A stretch of DNA of 64,000 nt from contig JAJRXC010000107.1 of assembly GCA_024276495.1 (NCBI GenBank), positions 93,025-157,024 on the forward strand. The letters run 5' to 3'. Below the pieces are notes generated by a model. The model was not told where the DNA came from. It saw only the letters and a list, made by a program, of their open reading frames with translations, and did not search any database. Within the stretch, counting starts at the first letter, position 1, and each line of letters begins with the position of its first letter. Positions 49,605-58,769 of the stretch are shown piece after piece. The position numbers and the translations under genes are program-made. The stretch comes from Actinomycetes bacterium (GTDB lineage Bacteria > Actinomycetota > Acidimicrobiia > Acidimicrobiales > Aldehydirespiratoraceae).

Positions 49605-49610
49605 GGACAG

Positions 49611-50168
49611 GTGCTCATGGTCGTGCTCGTGGTCGTCGCCTATGTGATCGGCATGTTCCCGACCGCGCAGATCGTGGGCCGTCGACTCGGGCTCGATCCG
49701 ACCCAGCAGGGATCGGGCAACCCGGGTGCGTCCAACGTGTACCGCCTCGGTGGGCGTCGAGCCGGCGTGATCGTCGGTGTGGTCGACATGTTGAAGGGAG
49801 CGGTTCCCGTCGGGATCACGTTGTTGATCGCCGACCGTCCCGAGGCCCACGCGGTGTGGGTCGCGGCCGTCGTCGGCCACGTCTGGCCCGCGACCCGCGG
49901 CCTTCGCGGTGGAAAGGGTGTCGCAACCGCCGGCGGGGGCGGTCTGGTCATCAACCCTCTGGTCGGGTTGGCGTGCGCCGGGCTGTTCCTCGTCACGGTC
50001 AAAGCGGCGCGGATCGCCGCGCTCGGCTCGCTCGGCATCGCGTTCGCGTTTCCGGTGATCGCGGCCCTCACCGGCGAACCCGGGTGGGAAGTGGCGGTTT
50101 CCGCGGGCGTCGCCGCGATTCTCGTCGTCCGCCACCAGTCGAACATTCGCACGTTGCTGAGGAGCTGA
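49611..50168 (+). CDS. plsY: Acyl-phosphate:glycerol-3-phosphate acyltransferase
   Basis: A 185-aa membrane enzyme that makes lysophosphatidate from acyl-phosphate. Motif 1 is SGNPGASNVYR, motif 2 is KGAVPVG, motif 3 is GHVWPATRGLRGGKGVAT. Five hydrophobic segments; length is typical. The leaderless start is GTG 49611; an in-frame ATG two codons later would also work. Confidence 0.9.
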   Translation: MLMVVLVVVAYVIGMFPTAQIVGRRLGLDPTQQGSGNPGASNVYRLGGRRAGVIVGVVDMLKGAVPVGITLLIADRPEAHAVWVAAVVGHVWPATRGLRGGKGVATAGGGGLVINPLVGLACAGLFLVTVKAARIAALGSLGIAFAFPVIAALTGEPGWEVAVSAGVAAILVVRHQSNIRTLLRS

Positions 50169-50292
50169 GGGTGCCGGGCCGCGCGCCTCGCCGGCCGGCG
50201 CTCAAATGTCGCGATCTTCGACCGATCAACCCTGTGTCGGTGCCGGTACATCCCGTATCGTGGCCACCGGGTGGGAATTGGATGGTCAGCGG

Positions 50293-51177
50293 ATGAGCAA
50301 ACGAGTTCGAACCGCGGTGATTCCGGCCGCCGGCCTGGGTACCCGCTTTCTGCCCGCGACGAAGTCGCAGCCCAAGGAGATGTTGACCGTCGTCGACCGG
50401 CCCGCGATCCAATGGGTCGTCGAGGAGGCCGTCGCCGCCGGCATCGACGACGTCTTGATCATCACCAGCCCCACCAAGAAGGGGGTCGAGGACCATTTCG
50501 ACCGCATGGCCGAGCTGGAGACGCTGCTCGAGGCGAAGGGCAAGGCCGACATGTTGGCGAAGGTCCGCCGGATCACCGAGATGGCGACCTTCCACTTCAC
50601 CCGGCAGGGTGCACCGCTCGGCCTCGGCCACGCGGTGTCGATGGCGGCGCGTCATGTTCGCGACGAGCCCTTCGCCGTGCTGCTCCCCGACGAGTTGCTG
50701 CCCGACGGTGGCGTGACGTTGCGGCGGATGATCGACGAGTGCGAGCGGACCGGATCGTCGGTCATCTCGCTGTTCGAGGTCGACGGCCCCGAGATCTCCA
50801 ACTACGGATGTGCGGGCTTCTCGCGTCGCGACGGCGACCTGGTCGAGATCGACGCCATCGTCGAGAAGCCGGCCTACGAGGACGCCCCGTCGAACCTGAA
50901 GGTCACCGGCCGCTACGTCTTCACGCCGGCGATCTTCGAGAAGCTCGAGGTCACCCAACCCGGGAAGGGTGGTGAGATCCAGCTCACGGACGCGATGGAG
51001 ATGCTGATCGGTGAGCCGGGCCTGCGCGGTCTCGTGATCAAGGACGCCGGTTACGACGCCGGCCAGAAACTCGACTGGTTGCGGGCCAACGTCGAGCTGT
51101 CGCTCGACGACCCGGTGGTCGGCGCCGAAGTGGCGACCATGATCCGCGAGATCATGAGATCTCGCGGCATCGACTGA
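50293..51177 (+). CDS. galU: UTP-glucose-1-phosphate uridylyltransferase
   Basis: A 294-aa nucleotidyltransferase making UDP-glucose. The nucleotide loop is AVIPAAGLGTRFLPATKSQPKEML, with VVEEAVAAGI and the late EIQLTDAM segment of the GalU family. It supplies UDP-glucose for envelope glycans. The 124-bp upstream gap contains TATCGT at about 50252-50257 as a candidate -10; ATG 50293 is the start that fits the family N terminus. Confidence 0.93.
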   Translation: MSKRVRTAVIPAAGLGTRFLPATKSQPKEMLTVVDRPAIQWVVEEAVAAGIDDVLIITSPTKKGVEDHFDRMAELETLLEAKGKADMLAKVRRITEMATFHFTRQGAPLGLGHAVSMAARHVRDEPFAVLLPDELLPDGGVTLRRMIDECERTGSSVISLFEVDGPEISNYGCAGFSRRDGDLVEIDAIVEKPAYEDAPSNLKVTGRYVFTPAIFEKLEVTQPGKGGEIQLTDAMEMLIGEPGLRGLVIKDAGYDAGQKLDWLRANVELSLDDPVVGAEVATMIREIMRSRGID

Positions 51178-51231
51178 GCGATCGGGGTCGCCGCGGTCGT
51201 TTCCTCGCGTGCGGTCTGGCACGCTGAGGCC

Positions 51232-52446
51232 ATGATCTCTCACGACGAAGCCCGCGTTCACGTTCTCGACCGGGTCGCGCCCGCCTCCCCGGCGACCATC
51301 TCGTTGGGCGACGCGGCGGGGCTCGTGCTCGCGGGTGATGTGGTGGCGACCGAGACGGTCCCACCGTTCGACAACACTGCGATGGACGGGTTCGCGGTCA
51401 TCGCCGCGGACACCGCCGCCGCGCCGGTCACCCTCGAGGTCCTCGGCACGGTCGCCGCCGGCGCCGCCGCCGACACCCGGATCGGCCCGGGACAGTGCAT
51501 GCGCATCATGACGGGCGCGCCGATGCCGCCCGGCGCCGACGCGGTGGTCATGGTCGAACGCACCCGCTACGACGAACCGGCGGCAACGGTCGAGATCGAG
51601 ATCACCGTCCCTCCGGGGAATCACGTGCGGGGGGCCGGGGAGGACGTCCGTCCCGGCGACGTGCTGTACACCGCGGGGACCGTGTTGTCGGCCGGTCACC
51701 TCGGAGTGCTCGCCAGCGTCGGCGTCGGCGCGGTCGAGGCCCATCCACGGCCGGTCGTCGGTGTGCTGTCCACCGGCGACGAGCTCGTCGACGACGGGCG
51801 CCCGCTGCGTCCCGGCGAGATTCGCGACTCCAACCGACGCACCCTGTTGACCATGCTCGGCGAGTCGGGGTTCGACGCGGTCGATCTCGGCATCGCCCGA
51901 GACGACGAGACCGAGATCGAGAAGGCGTTTCTCGACGGGGCCCGGCGATGCGACGCCGTGCTGTCCTCCGGCGGCGTGTCGATGGGCGCGTTCGACTACG
52001 TCAAGGTGGTGCTCGACCGAATCGGCGACATGCGGTGGATGCAGATCGCCATCAAACCGGCGAAACCGTTCGCGTTCGGGTTGATCGGCGACACCCCGAT
52101 ATTCGGGCTTCCCGGGAACCCGGTGTCGTCGATGGTCAGCTACGAGCTGTTCGCCCGCCCCGCCCTGCGCAAGATGGCCGGCCGGGCGACGCTGCACCGA
52201 CCGATCCGAGTCGCGCGGACCGAGGATCCACTCGGACGTCACGACGACGGCAAGACCCATTTCCTGCGGGTCGAGGGCGAGGCGGACCGCCACGGCCGGT
52301 GGCACATCCGCAGAGCCGGCGGGCAGGGATCGCATCAACTCACCGCCATGGCCCGGGCGACGGCCCTCGCGATCGTTCCCCCGGGCGTCGAGTACGGCGC
52401 CGGCGACGAGGTCGAGATCATCCCGTTGGGTACGGTGGACGGATGA
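51232..52446 (+). CDS. moeA: Molybdopterin molybdotransferase
   Basis: A 404-aa MoeA that inserts molybdate into adenylated molybdopterin. It has PFDNTAMDGFAV near the N terminus, MTGAPMPPGADAVVMVE, STGDELV in the MogA-like central domain, the SSGGVSMGAFDYVK phosphate loop and GLPGNPVSSMVSYELF. The C-terminal beta domain is present. First gene of moeA-moaA; ATG 51232 follows galU by 54 bp with CACGCT 6 nt upstream. Confidence 0.93.
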   Translation: MISHDEARVHVLDRVAPASPATISLGDAAGLVLAGDVVATETVPPFDNTAMDGFAVIAADTAAAPVTLEVLGTVAAGAAADTRIGPGQCMRIMTGAPMPPGADAVVMVERTRYDEPAATVEIEITVPPGNHVRGAGEDVRPGDVLYTAGTVLSAGHLGVLASVGVGAVEAHPRPVVGVLSTGDELVDDGRPLRPGEIRDSNRRTLLTMLGESGFDAVDLGIARDDETEIEKAFLDGARRCDAVLSSGGVSMGAFDYVKVVLDRIGDMRWMQIAIKPAKPFAFGLIGDTPIFGLPGNPVSSMVSYELFARPALRKMAGRATLHRPIRVARTEDPLGRHDDGKTHFLRVEGEADRHGRWHIRRAGGQGSHQLTAMARATALAIVPPGVEYGAGDEVEIIPLGTVDG

Positions 52447-53426
52447 CCGTGCCACTGATCGACGGATTCGACCGGATCCATCGCGACCTGCGGATATCGG
52501 TCACCGACCGCTGCAACTTCCGCTGCGCCTACTGCATGCCCGAAGAGGGGATGCAGTGGCAGGAGCGGGAGAAGCTGCTGACGTTCGAGGAGATCGAACG
52601 TGTCGCCCGGCTGATGGTCGAACGCTACGGCATCACCAGCATCCGACTGACCGGCGGGGAGCCGACGGTGCGGGCCCACCTTCCGGTGCTGGTCGGGAAG
52701 CTGGCCGCGCTCGGCGTCGACCTGGCGATGACGACCAACGGGGTCACGTTGCCCACGCTGGCCGCCGATCTGAAGATGGCCGGTCTGGCCCGGGTCAACA
52801 TCTCGCTCGATTCGCTCCAGGCCCCACGTTTCCGGGAGTTGACCCGCCGCGACGATCTCGAACGGGTCCTCGATGGCATCGAGGCGGCGAAGACGGCCGG
52901 GTTCGATCCGGTGAAGATCAACGTCGTCGTCATGAAGGGGATCAACGATGACGAGATCGTCGACTTCGCCCACTTCGGTCGTGACCGCGATGTCGTCGTG
53001 CGGTTCATCGAGTTCATGCCGCTCGACGCCGACGAGATGTGGAACAACGATCGGGTCATGACCCAGGCCGAGATCCTCGCGGCGCTCGACGACGAGTTCG
53101 ATCTCGAACCGGTCGCTCGCACCTCGGCCCCGGCGACCCGCTGGCGCCACCGCGACGGTCGCGGTGAGGTCGGCATCGTCGCCAGCGTCAGCGACTCGTT
53201 CTGTCACACCTGCGACCGGGTCCGGATCACCGCCGACGGGCAGTTCCGGAGCTGCCTGTTCGCCACCGAGGAGACCGATGTGCGGGCCCTGCTGCGCGAT
53301 GGATCCTCCGACGACGTGGTGGCCGCGGCGCTCGAACGCACCGTGGCCGCGAAATGGGAAGGTCACCGGATCAACCAGGTCCACTTCATTCGCCCCCGCC
53401 GATCCATGTCCGAGATCGGCGGTTGA
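52443..53426 (+). CDS. moaA: GTP 3',8-cyclase (molybdenum cofactor biosynthesis)
   Basis: A 327-aa radical-SAM enzyme catalysing the first step of molybdopterin synthesis with MoaC. N-terminal 4Fe-4S motif CNFRCAYC, SAM-binding TGGEPTVR, and the C-terminal second cluster C-x2-C-x13-C (FCHTCDRVR...FRSC). The C terminus ends in the family-typical GG (MSEIGG), needed for activity. ATG overlaps the moeA stop by 4 nt. Confidence 0.95.
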   Translation: MTVPLIDGFDRIHRDLRISVTDRCNFRCAYCMPEEGMQWQEREKLLTFEEIERVARLMVERYGITSIRLTGGEPTVRAHLPVLVGKLAALGVDLAMTTNGVTLPTLAADLKMAGLARVNISLDSLQAPRFRELTRRDDLERVLDGIEAAKTAGFDPVKINVVVMKGINDDEIVDFAHFGRDRDVVVRFIEFMPLDADEMWNNDRVMTQAEILAALDDEFDLEPVARTSAPATRWRHRDGRGEVGIVASVSDSFCHTCDRVRITADGQFRSCLFATEETDVRALLRDGSSDDVVAAALERTVAAKWEGHRINQVHFIRPRRSMSEIGG

Positions 53427-53452
53427 CCCGCGGGCGTCTCTTCTCGTTGTCG

Positions 53453-53458
53453 TAGACT
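53453..53458 (+). promoter_or_regulatory. Leaderless -10 element of moaC
   Basis: TAGACT lies 6 nt before ATG 53465, giving moaC its own start point just after moaA. Confidence 0.5.
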
Positions 53459-53464
53459 TCGGAG

Positions 53465-53944
53465 ATGTCGGATCACGGATTCACCCACCTCGACCCGCTC
53501 GGTCGGGCCCGGATGGTCGACGTCACCCCGAAAGAAGCGACGCATCGGCGGGCGATCGCCCGGGGCCGGGTCTCGATGTCGGCGGACACGGCGTCCGCGG
53601 TGGCCCAGGGTGCGATCAAGAAGGGCGATGTGCTGGCGGTCGCCCGCGTGGCGGGAATCCAGGCCGCGAAACGGACCTCCGATCTCGTCCCGTTGTGCCA
53701 TCCGCTGCTGGTCGGTGCCGTGACGGTCAACTTCGAGATACTCGACGCGAGCATCGAGATCGAGGCCCAGGTCGAGACGGTCGACCGAACCGGCGTCGAG
53801 ATGGAGGCGCTGATGGCCTGCAGCGTCGCCGCGCTCACGATCTACGACATGTGCAAGTCGAAGGACCGGGCGATGGTGATCGGGGAGATCGCGCTGTGGG
53901 AGAAGACCGGTGGGCGCAGCGGGCACTACCGGCGCGAGGGATGA
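53465..53944 (+). CDS. moaC: Cyclic pyranopterin monophosphate synthase
   Basis: A 159-aa MoaC, partner of MoaA. It contains MVDVTPKEATHRRAIARG, the KKGDVLAVARVAGIQAAKRTSDLVPLCHPL block, TGVEMEALMACSVAALTIYDMCK and GGRSG at the end, with the conserved Lys, His and Asp residues of the active site. Length is typical (about 160 aa). The missing genes moaD, moaE, moaB/mog are elsewhere. Confidence 0.95.
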   Translation: MSDHGFTHLDPLGRARMVDVTPKEATHRRAIARGRVSMSADTASAVAQGAIKKGDVLAVARVAGIQAAKRTSDLVPLCHPLLVGAVTVNFEILDASIEIEAQVETVDRTGVEMEALMACSVAALTIYDMCKSKDRAMVIGEIALWEKTGGRSGHYRREG

Positions 53945-54029
53945 GCGGGCGAGTGTGACATTCGCCGCCGGTGATTGCCCTCGTGTTGCATTCGTAGTAG
54001 AACCGTAACTTGGAGTACGGGCCCCCTTT

Positions 54030-54046
54030 CGAGGAGGCCTCGTTTT
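54030..54046 (+). terminator. Small hairpin with T-run (possible attenuator)
   Basis: CGAGG, loop AGG, CCTCG followed by TTTT in the leader of the next membrane protein gene. The short stem makes it weak, but its position before the start codon would allow regulation by early termination. Confidence 0.3.
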
Positions 54047-54087
54047 CGGTGCACCGCCGCACCGCACCCTGGAGGAGACCTCAGCCG

Positions 54088-54549
54088 ATGAAGGAGTCGA
54101 TCGTTCTCCTGGTTCTTGGCGCTTGTTGGGCCGGCTATCTGGGCTGGTACTGGCGTGAGAACCGGCGAACCGTGCATCATCGATCCAATGGCATCCGTGC
54201 CTTCTCGAGCAGCCTCGGCTCGCTCGGTGGATCGACCACTCGTTCCCTGTCCGGTGCATCGATGGCCGTGTCGCTCGCTCCCCGCAGCGCCCGCGACGCC
54301 GCCCGTCGCCGCCGTGAGGTGCTGATCGTCTTGTCGATCGCCGCCGTGCTCACCCTCTTCGCCGCCATGGGAATCGGTGGCGTCGCGGTGATCGTCAACG
54401 TGATGGTCGACCTCGCGCTGGTCGCCTACCTCTTCGCGCTGGTGCAGCGTCGCAACGACGAAGCGGAGCGTGAGATCAAGGTCCACATGCTCTATCCCGA
54501 GCGGGTCCGCGAGCTCGAACGTGCCCCCGCCCGCGCCGTCAACGGCTGA
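54088..54549 (+). CDS. Hypothetical two-helix membrane protein
   Basis: A 153-aa protein: an N-terminal helix (about residues 4-22) bearing WAGYLGWYW, a Ser/Arg-rich cytosolic loop of about 50 residues, a second hydrophobic segment (about 73-112, VLIVLSIAAVLTLFAAMGIG...), and a charged tail REIKVHMLYPERVRELE. The family is not recognised; similar small proteins are common in actinobacterial genomes near divisome genes, but nothing here confirms that. ATG 54088 follows GGAGGAG by about 12 nt. Confidence 0.6.
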   Translation: MKESIVLLVLGACWAGYLGWYWRENRRTVHHRSNGIRAFSSSLGSLGGSTTRSLSGASMAVSLAPRSARDAARRRREVLIVLSIAAVLTLFAAMGIGGVAVIVNVMVDLALVAYLFALVQRRNDEAEREIKVHMLYPERVRELERAPARAVNG

Positions 54550-54589
54550 GTTGATCGTCGGTACGATCCGCTACCATGGCGGGCCCAGC

Positions 54590-54662
54590 GGGGGTGTAGC
54601 TCAGTTGGTAGAGCGCCTCGGTCGCATCGAGGAGGCCAGGAGTTCAATTCTCCTCACCTCCA
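54590..54662 (+). tRNA. tRNA-Ala (anticodon CGC)
   Basis: A 73-nt cloverleaf: acceptor GGGGGTG pairs with CACCTCC and has the G3:U70 wobble that identifies alanine tRNAs. D-arm GCTCAGTTGGTAGAGC; anticodon stem CCTCG/CGAGG with loop GTCGCAT, anticodon CGC (reads GCG). T-arm AGGAG-TTCAATT-CTCCT. Discriminator A73. The 3' CCA is not encoded, as in many bacteria. GCG is a frequent codon in this DNA. Confidence 0.95.
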
Positions 54663-54677
54663 CCCCGTGACGAACCC

Positions 54678-54719
54678 ACGAGACGTCCCGATCAATCGGT
54701 CGGGACGTCTCGTCGTTTT
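54678..54719 (+). terminator. Strong intrinsic terminator after tRNA-Ala
   Basis: A perfect 14-bp stem (ACGAGACGTCCCGA with TCGGGACGTCTCGT), 8-nt loop, then TTTT at 54716-54719. It lies 15 bp after the tRNA and also just downstream of the convergent binding-protein gene, so it may serve both. Confidence 0.85.
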
Positions 54720-54747
54720 CGAGGCCGACTCGAGCGGCGCGAACGGA

Positions 54748-56373
54748 TCAGCGGGGTGCCGGACGGAAATCGCCGCGTCCGGTGATGCACACGGGATCCC
54801 CGGCGGCTCGCGTGTAGGGGAGGGGCAGCGTGCACGGGAAGCTGAAGTCGAGGGTCTGGATCACATCGGCCGACTGGGTCTTCCCCGGCCGGATCGAGGC
54901 CGGGGCCAGCGCGTTGTTGTCGATCGGGCCGAGGTGAGCGAGGGCGGTTTGGATGTCGGCGACCGTCGGATTCTCGCCGGCGTCGTAGATGGCCCGAGCG
55001 GCGATGCGCACGATGCTGCAGACGCTGCCGACCATCCCATACGCCGAGTCGCCCTCGTCGGTCCAGTCGTGGCCGGCCCCGGACGGGCTGTTGGCCGAGT
55101 AGACCTCGTTGCACGCGACGGCGAACGGGTTCGGTTCGTAACCGGGATCTCGATACTCGCCGGTCGTGCGGAAGTCGATGATGATCGCGCCGTCGTAGAG
55201 CTCACCGGCGGCGACGTTGTTGGCGATCTGCCCGGAGACGAGCTCGGAGGTCTGTGAGTTGAAGTCGGTGGCGTAGAACTGCACGTCGCCGGGCTCGTAG
55301 CCCTGATTGACCATCTCGGCGATGTAGCCGGGGGCGGTGAGGATGTTCATGACGTTGAAGAACACGTCGACCTCGGCCTCCACCATGTTGGTCACCGACT
55401 GGGGAACACCGCCGGTGCAGATCGTTCCGCCCTGGCAGTCGATCACGTCGAACACCGGATCGAAACCGGCATCGCGAAGCACGTCGACCAGGCCCTCCTC
55501 GACGGCTTCGGCCTGGCCCGGGGTGTTGGGCGCGGCGACCCCGAGCGACTTGCCGTCCAGCGCGCCGGACGCGATGAGGTCCTCGGCCATGAAACGCAGG
55601 CTCTCCTCGAGCGTCATCGACAACGAGATCAGCCGGTCCTCACCCCGGGCCATGAACTCCTCGGTCTGGCCCTGGGTCGAGATGAACGCCGTCTCCTCCT
55701 CCTCGACGATGCACAGGTTGGCCGAACCCTGGAATCCGGAGCTGTTCATCACGATCACCGAGTTGAAGTCCGCGGTCATCGCGAGGCAGGCCGCGTTGCG
55801 GCTCGCCTCGACATCGGCACCGAGCAGATCGGCTTCGGCGTAGCCGAGGTCGAGCATGCGGCCCCGGATGCCACCGCACTCGGTGTTGATGTAGTCGACG
55901 AAGACCTCGAACATCTCCTTGGGGTCTCCGACCGGGATGCCGAAGCCGAGGCTCACCGCGTCTTCCAGCCGGCTGCGGATGTGGCCGATCGCGACCGTGT
56001 CGGCGGTGATCCCCGCATCGGTCGCCACCCGATCCGGTGCGGGTTCGTTGAACAGGCACACCGCGTCGACCTGCTGGAACGGATGATCGCCGCGGTCGTA
56101 TGTCTGTTGGAACTCGGTGAAGATCCCGCCGCGGGGATCGTCGTAGATGTTGGGGCCGCCATCGGCGTCCCCGTCGTCCTCGGTGCCGTCGTCGGCAGCG
56201 GTCGTACCCTCCGCCGGGGCGGCGTCGTCGCCGCCCGCGTCGTCGCGGTCGTCCGCCTCGGTCACCGTGTCGTCACCGACTTCGGCGTCGTTGCCGACCT
56301 CGCCGCTGCATGCGGTGGCGACGAAAGCGAAGGCGAGCATGATGGCGAGCCATCGGAGCTTGAGGTCGAGCAT
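54748..56373 (-). CDS. ABC transporter substrate-binding lipoprotein (branched-chain-amino-acid/amide type)
   Basis: A 541-aa Liv-type periplasmic-binding-fold lipoprotein. The lipobox is FVATACSG (Cys about residue 22), followed by a long acidic linker (Asp/Glu/Thr) to about residue 75. The two-lobed domain includes VAIGHIRSRLEDAVSLGFG and FVDYINTECGGIRGR near the ligand site, and later Cys residues that may form disulfides. It is divergent from the fused transporter genes at 56556-61621 and is presumably their ligand binder. ATG 56373 has GGAG upstream. Confidence 0.8.
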   Translation of the reverse strand: MLDLKLRWLAIMLAFAFVATACSGEVGNDAEVGDDTVTEADDRDDAGGDDAAPAEGTTAADDGTEDDGDADGGPNIYDDPRGGIFTEFQQTYDRGDHPFQQVDAVCLFNEPAPDRVATDAGITADTVAIGHIRSRLEDAVSLGFGIPVGDPKEMFEVFVDYINTECGGIRGRMLDLGYAEADLLGADVEASRNAACLAMTADFNSVIVMNSSGFQGSANLCIVEEEETAFISTQGQTEEFMARGEDRLISLSMTLEESLRFMAEDLIASGALDGKSLGVAAPNTPGQAEAVEEGLVDVLRDAGFDPVFDVIDCQGGTICTGGVPQSVTNMVEAEVDVFFNVMNILTAPGYIAEMVNQGYEPGDVQFYATDFNSQTSELVSGQIANNVAAGELYDGAIIIDFRTTGEYRDPGYEPNPFAVACNEVYSANSPSGAGHDWTDEGDSAYGMVGSVCSIVRIAARAIYDAGENPTVADIQTALAHLGPIDNNALAPASIRPGKTQSADVIQTLDFSFPCTLPLPYTRAAGDPVCITGRGDFRPAPR

Positions 56374-56442
56374 GGATCCATCTCCGGGTCTGTGCCGTCC
56401 GTGGCCACGAGACGGTGGCAGAATTGTCCCTTCCCGCCAGGC

Positions 56443-56467
56443 GTGACACAAGTCACGATCTCGTGAC
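56443..56467. promoter_or_regulatory. Possible regulator-binding repeats between the binding protein and transporter genes
   Basis: GTGAC (56443-56447), 4 nt, GTCAC (56452-56456) forms an inverted pair, with another GTGAC at 56463-56467, in the 182-bp divergent region. The half-site resembles those of Crp/Fnr-type regulators, but the spacing is shorter than usual. No clear -10 was assigned in this gap. Confidence 0.3.
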
Positions 56468-56555
56468 GATGCGCCGGGTCGCTGGCGAGCCGCGGTGTCG
56501 AGCGCCACAATGTCCCCTCGGCAGGGTCTCCTCGGGACGGCGACCTGGGGGGACC

Positions 56556-58769
56556 ATGACGACTGAGGAGGACGACGGCATCGAAGCGGGTGCGGCCGCG
56601 TCGCTCGCCGCCGCGGTCCTCGACGAGGAGGCCCGACGGCGAGACGTGCAGGCGGAACGGGATCAGGCCGTCGTCTTGCCCGACGACCTGCTGCCCGGCG
56701 TGGGTGGCACGCCCATGACGCTGAAGCAGGCGATGGCGGCCGGAGGCAGGACGACCGTCGTCATGTTGTTCTTGTTGAACCTCATCGACGAGCTCCCCCG
56801 CACCCTGCGGGTGCTCGCCCCCGACATCCAGAACACGCTCGGCATATCCGACACCGTGCTGCTCGGGGTGCTCGGCTTCGGTGGCGTCGCGCTGGTCCTC
56901 GGGGCGGTGCCCATGGCGGCGCTGGCCGATCGGGTCACCCGCGTCGCGATCATTCCCGCGATGTCGCTGTTTTGGGCGGCGACCACCTTCTTGTCGGCGC
57001 TGGTCGTCAACCCGTTCCAGTTGTTCTGGACCAACGCCGGAACCGGGCTCGGGCAGGCCTATCGGATTCCCGTGTCGAACTCGTTGATCACCGACACCTA
57101 CCCGATCCAGGCCCGTTCGCGGATCTTCGCGTTCGAAGGGATCGGCCGACCGGTCGGGCAGCTCATCGGTCCGTTGCTGGTCGGCGGCATCGCGACCTGG
57201 GTCGGCGGTGACGAAGGATGGCGCTGGGCCTTCGTGGCGGTGTCCATCCCGCCGGTGATCGTGGGTCTCGCCGCCCTGCGCATGAAGGAGCCGCCGAGGG
57301 GCCGGTTCGAGCAGGAGGAGCTGCTCGACGAGGGAGCGCTCGAGGTCGAGGAGCTCGAACCGTCGATGAGCACCGCCCTGGCCCGGCTCCGGAAGATCCG
57401 CACGTTCTACTTCCTGGCGACCGGGGTCGGAGTGCTCGGCTTCGCGCTCATCGCCATCCCCGCCCAGTTCAACCTGCTGCTCGAGGACAAGTACGCCCTC
57501 GACGCCCTCGACCGCGGAATCGTCGAGTCGCTGATGTGGGTCGCGTCGCTCGTGACGATCCCGGTGGCCGGCCGGATCTTCGACCGCAAGTTCCGCGAAG
57601 ATCCGGAGGTCATGGTCAGGTTCACGGGGGCGCTCATCATGTCGGCCGGAGGGATCTACCTGATCGCCCTGCCGATGAAGCCACTCTGGTTGTTGATCAC
57701 GTTGCTCGCGATCTCCCAAGCCCTCATCTCCGCCTCGTTCGTCGCGGCGCCGACGATAATCGCCGCCGTCTCCCCGTATCGGATCCGAGCCCAGGCCTTC
57801 GCGCTGCTTCCCGTGTTCATCTTCTTGATGGGTGGCTTCTTCGGCGGACTCATCAGCGGCCAACTGTCGGACGCCTACAACAACCGCACCGCGATGTTGA
57901 TCATCGCGCCGCCCGCCGCATTGGCGGGTGGTTGGCTGATCCGCCGGGGCGCCCACCACATCCGGCGCGACATCTCCCTCGCGGTCGAGGAGCTCCTCGA
58001 GGAGCAGCAGGAGACCCGCAAGATCGTCGACGCGCCCGAGGAGGTTCCCGCGCTGCAGGTGCGCAACCTCGATTTCAGCTATGGACCCGTCCAGGTTCTC
58101 TTCGATGTCGAGATCGAGGTGGCCAAGGGCGAGGTCGTCGCGTTGCTGGGCACGAACGGCGCCGGAAAGTCGACCCTGCTCCGGGCGATCTCCGGCCTCG
58201 GCATACCAGACCGAGGAGTCGTCCGGCTCAACGGCCGGACCATCACCTACGCCGAAGCCGAGACCCGCTTTAGGGTCGGAATCGTGCAGTTGCGGGGAGG
58301 GGCGGGGATCTTTCCCGACCTCACCATCGGTGAGAACCTCCGGGCCGCCCTGCTCGGCAGTCGAATCGAGCCGGCAGAGGCCGACCGTCGGGTCGCGACC
58401 GCGATCGAGATGTTCCCCGCTCTCGACGGGCGACTCGGCGAAGCGGCCGGTGACCTCTCGGGTGGCCAGCAGCAGATGCTGGCGTTGGCGATGGCGCTCA
58501 TGCACGAACCAGAGGTGTTGTTGATCGATGAGCTGAGCCTCGGTCTGGCTCCCGTCGTCGTCCAGGAGTTGCTGCGGGTGGTCGAGAACCTCAAGGCCAG
58601 GGGTCAGACGATGGTGATCGTCGAGCAATCGCTCAACGTCGCGCTGGCGTTCGCCGACCGGGCGATCTTCATGGAGAAGGGCGTCGTGCGGTTCGAGGGC
58701 CCGGCCCGGGAGCTGGCCGAACGTGACGACCTGGCTCGAGCCGTCTTCCTCGGCGGTGAGGGCGGATGA
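56556..58769 (+). CDS. MFS-type transporter domain fused to a LivF-type ABC ATPase
   Basis: A 737-aa fusion. After about 60 polar residues, a 12-helix major-facilitator domain spans about residues 65-480 (VLGFGGVALVLGAVPMAALADR is the motif-A-like loop between helices 2 and 3). A linker then leads to an ABC ATPase (about 497-737) of the LivF type: Walker A GTNGAGKST near residue 531, signature LSGGQQQ, Walker B VLLIDELSLGLAP. A secondary transporter joined to an ABC ATPase is mechanistically unusual. The next gene supplies LivH, LivM and LivG in one chain, so the ATPase half completes the Liv importer. ATG 56556 has GGGGGG upstream; the stop overlaps the next ATG by 4 nt. Confidence 0.85.
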   Translation: MTTEEDDGIEAGAAASLAAAVLDEEARRRDVQAERDQAVVLPDDLLPGVGGTPMTLKQAMAAGGRTTVVMLFLLNLIDELPRTLRVLAPDIQNTLGISDTVLLGVLGFGGVALVLGAVPMAALADRVTRVAIIPAMSLFWAATTFLSALVVNPFQLFWTNAGTGLGQAYRIPVSNSLITDTYPIQARSRIFAFEGIGRPVGQLIGPLLVGGIATWVGGDEGWRWAFVAVSIPPVIVGLAALRMKEPPRGRFEQEELLDEGALEVEELEPSMSTALARLRKIRTFYFLATGVGVLGFALIAIPAQFNLLLEDKYALDALDRGIVESLMWVASLVTIPVAGRIFDRKFREDPEVMVRFTGALIMSAGGIYLIALPMKPLWLLITLLAISQALISASFVAAPTIIAAVSPYRIRAQAFALLPVFIFLMGGFFGGLISGQLSDAYNNRTAMLIIAPPAALAGGWLIRRGAHHIRRDISLAVEELLEEQQETRKIVDAPEEVPALQVRNLDFSYGPVQVLFDVEIEVAKGEVVALLGTNGAGKSTLLRAISGLGIPDRGVVRLNGRTITYAEAETRFRVGIVQLRGGAGIFPDLTIGENLRAALLGSRIEPAEADRRVATAIEMFPALDGRLGEAAGDLSGGQQQMLALAMALMHEPEVLLIDELSLGLAPVVVQELLRVVENLKARGQTMVIVEQSLNVALAFADRAIFMEKGVVRFEGPARELAERDDLARAVFLGGEGG

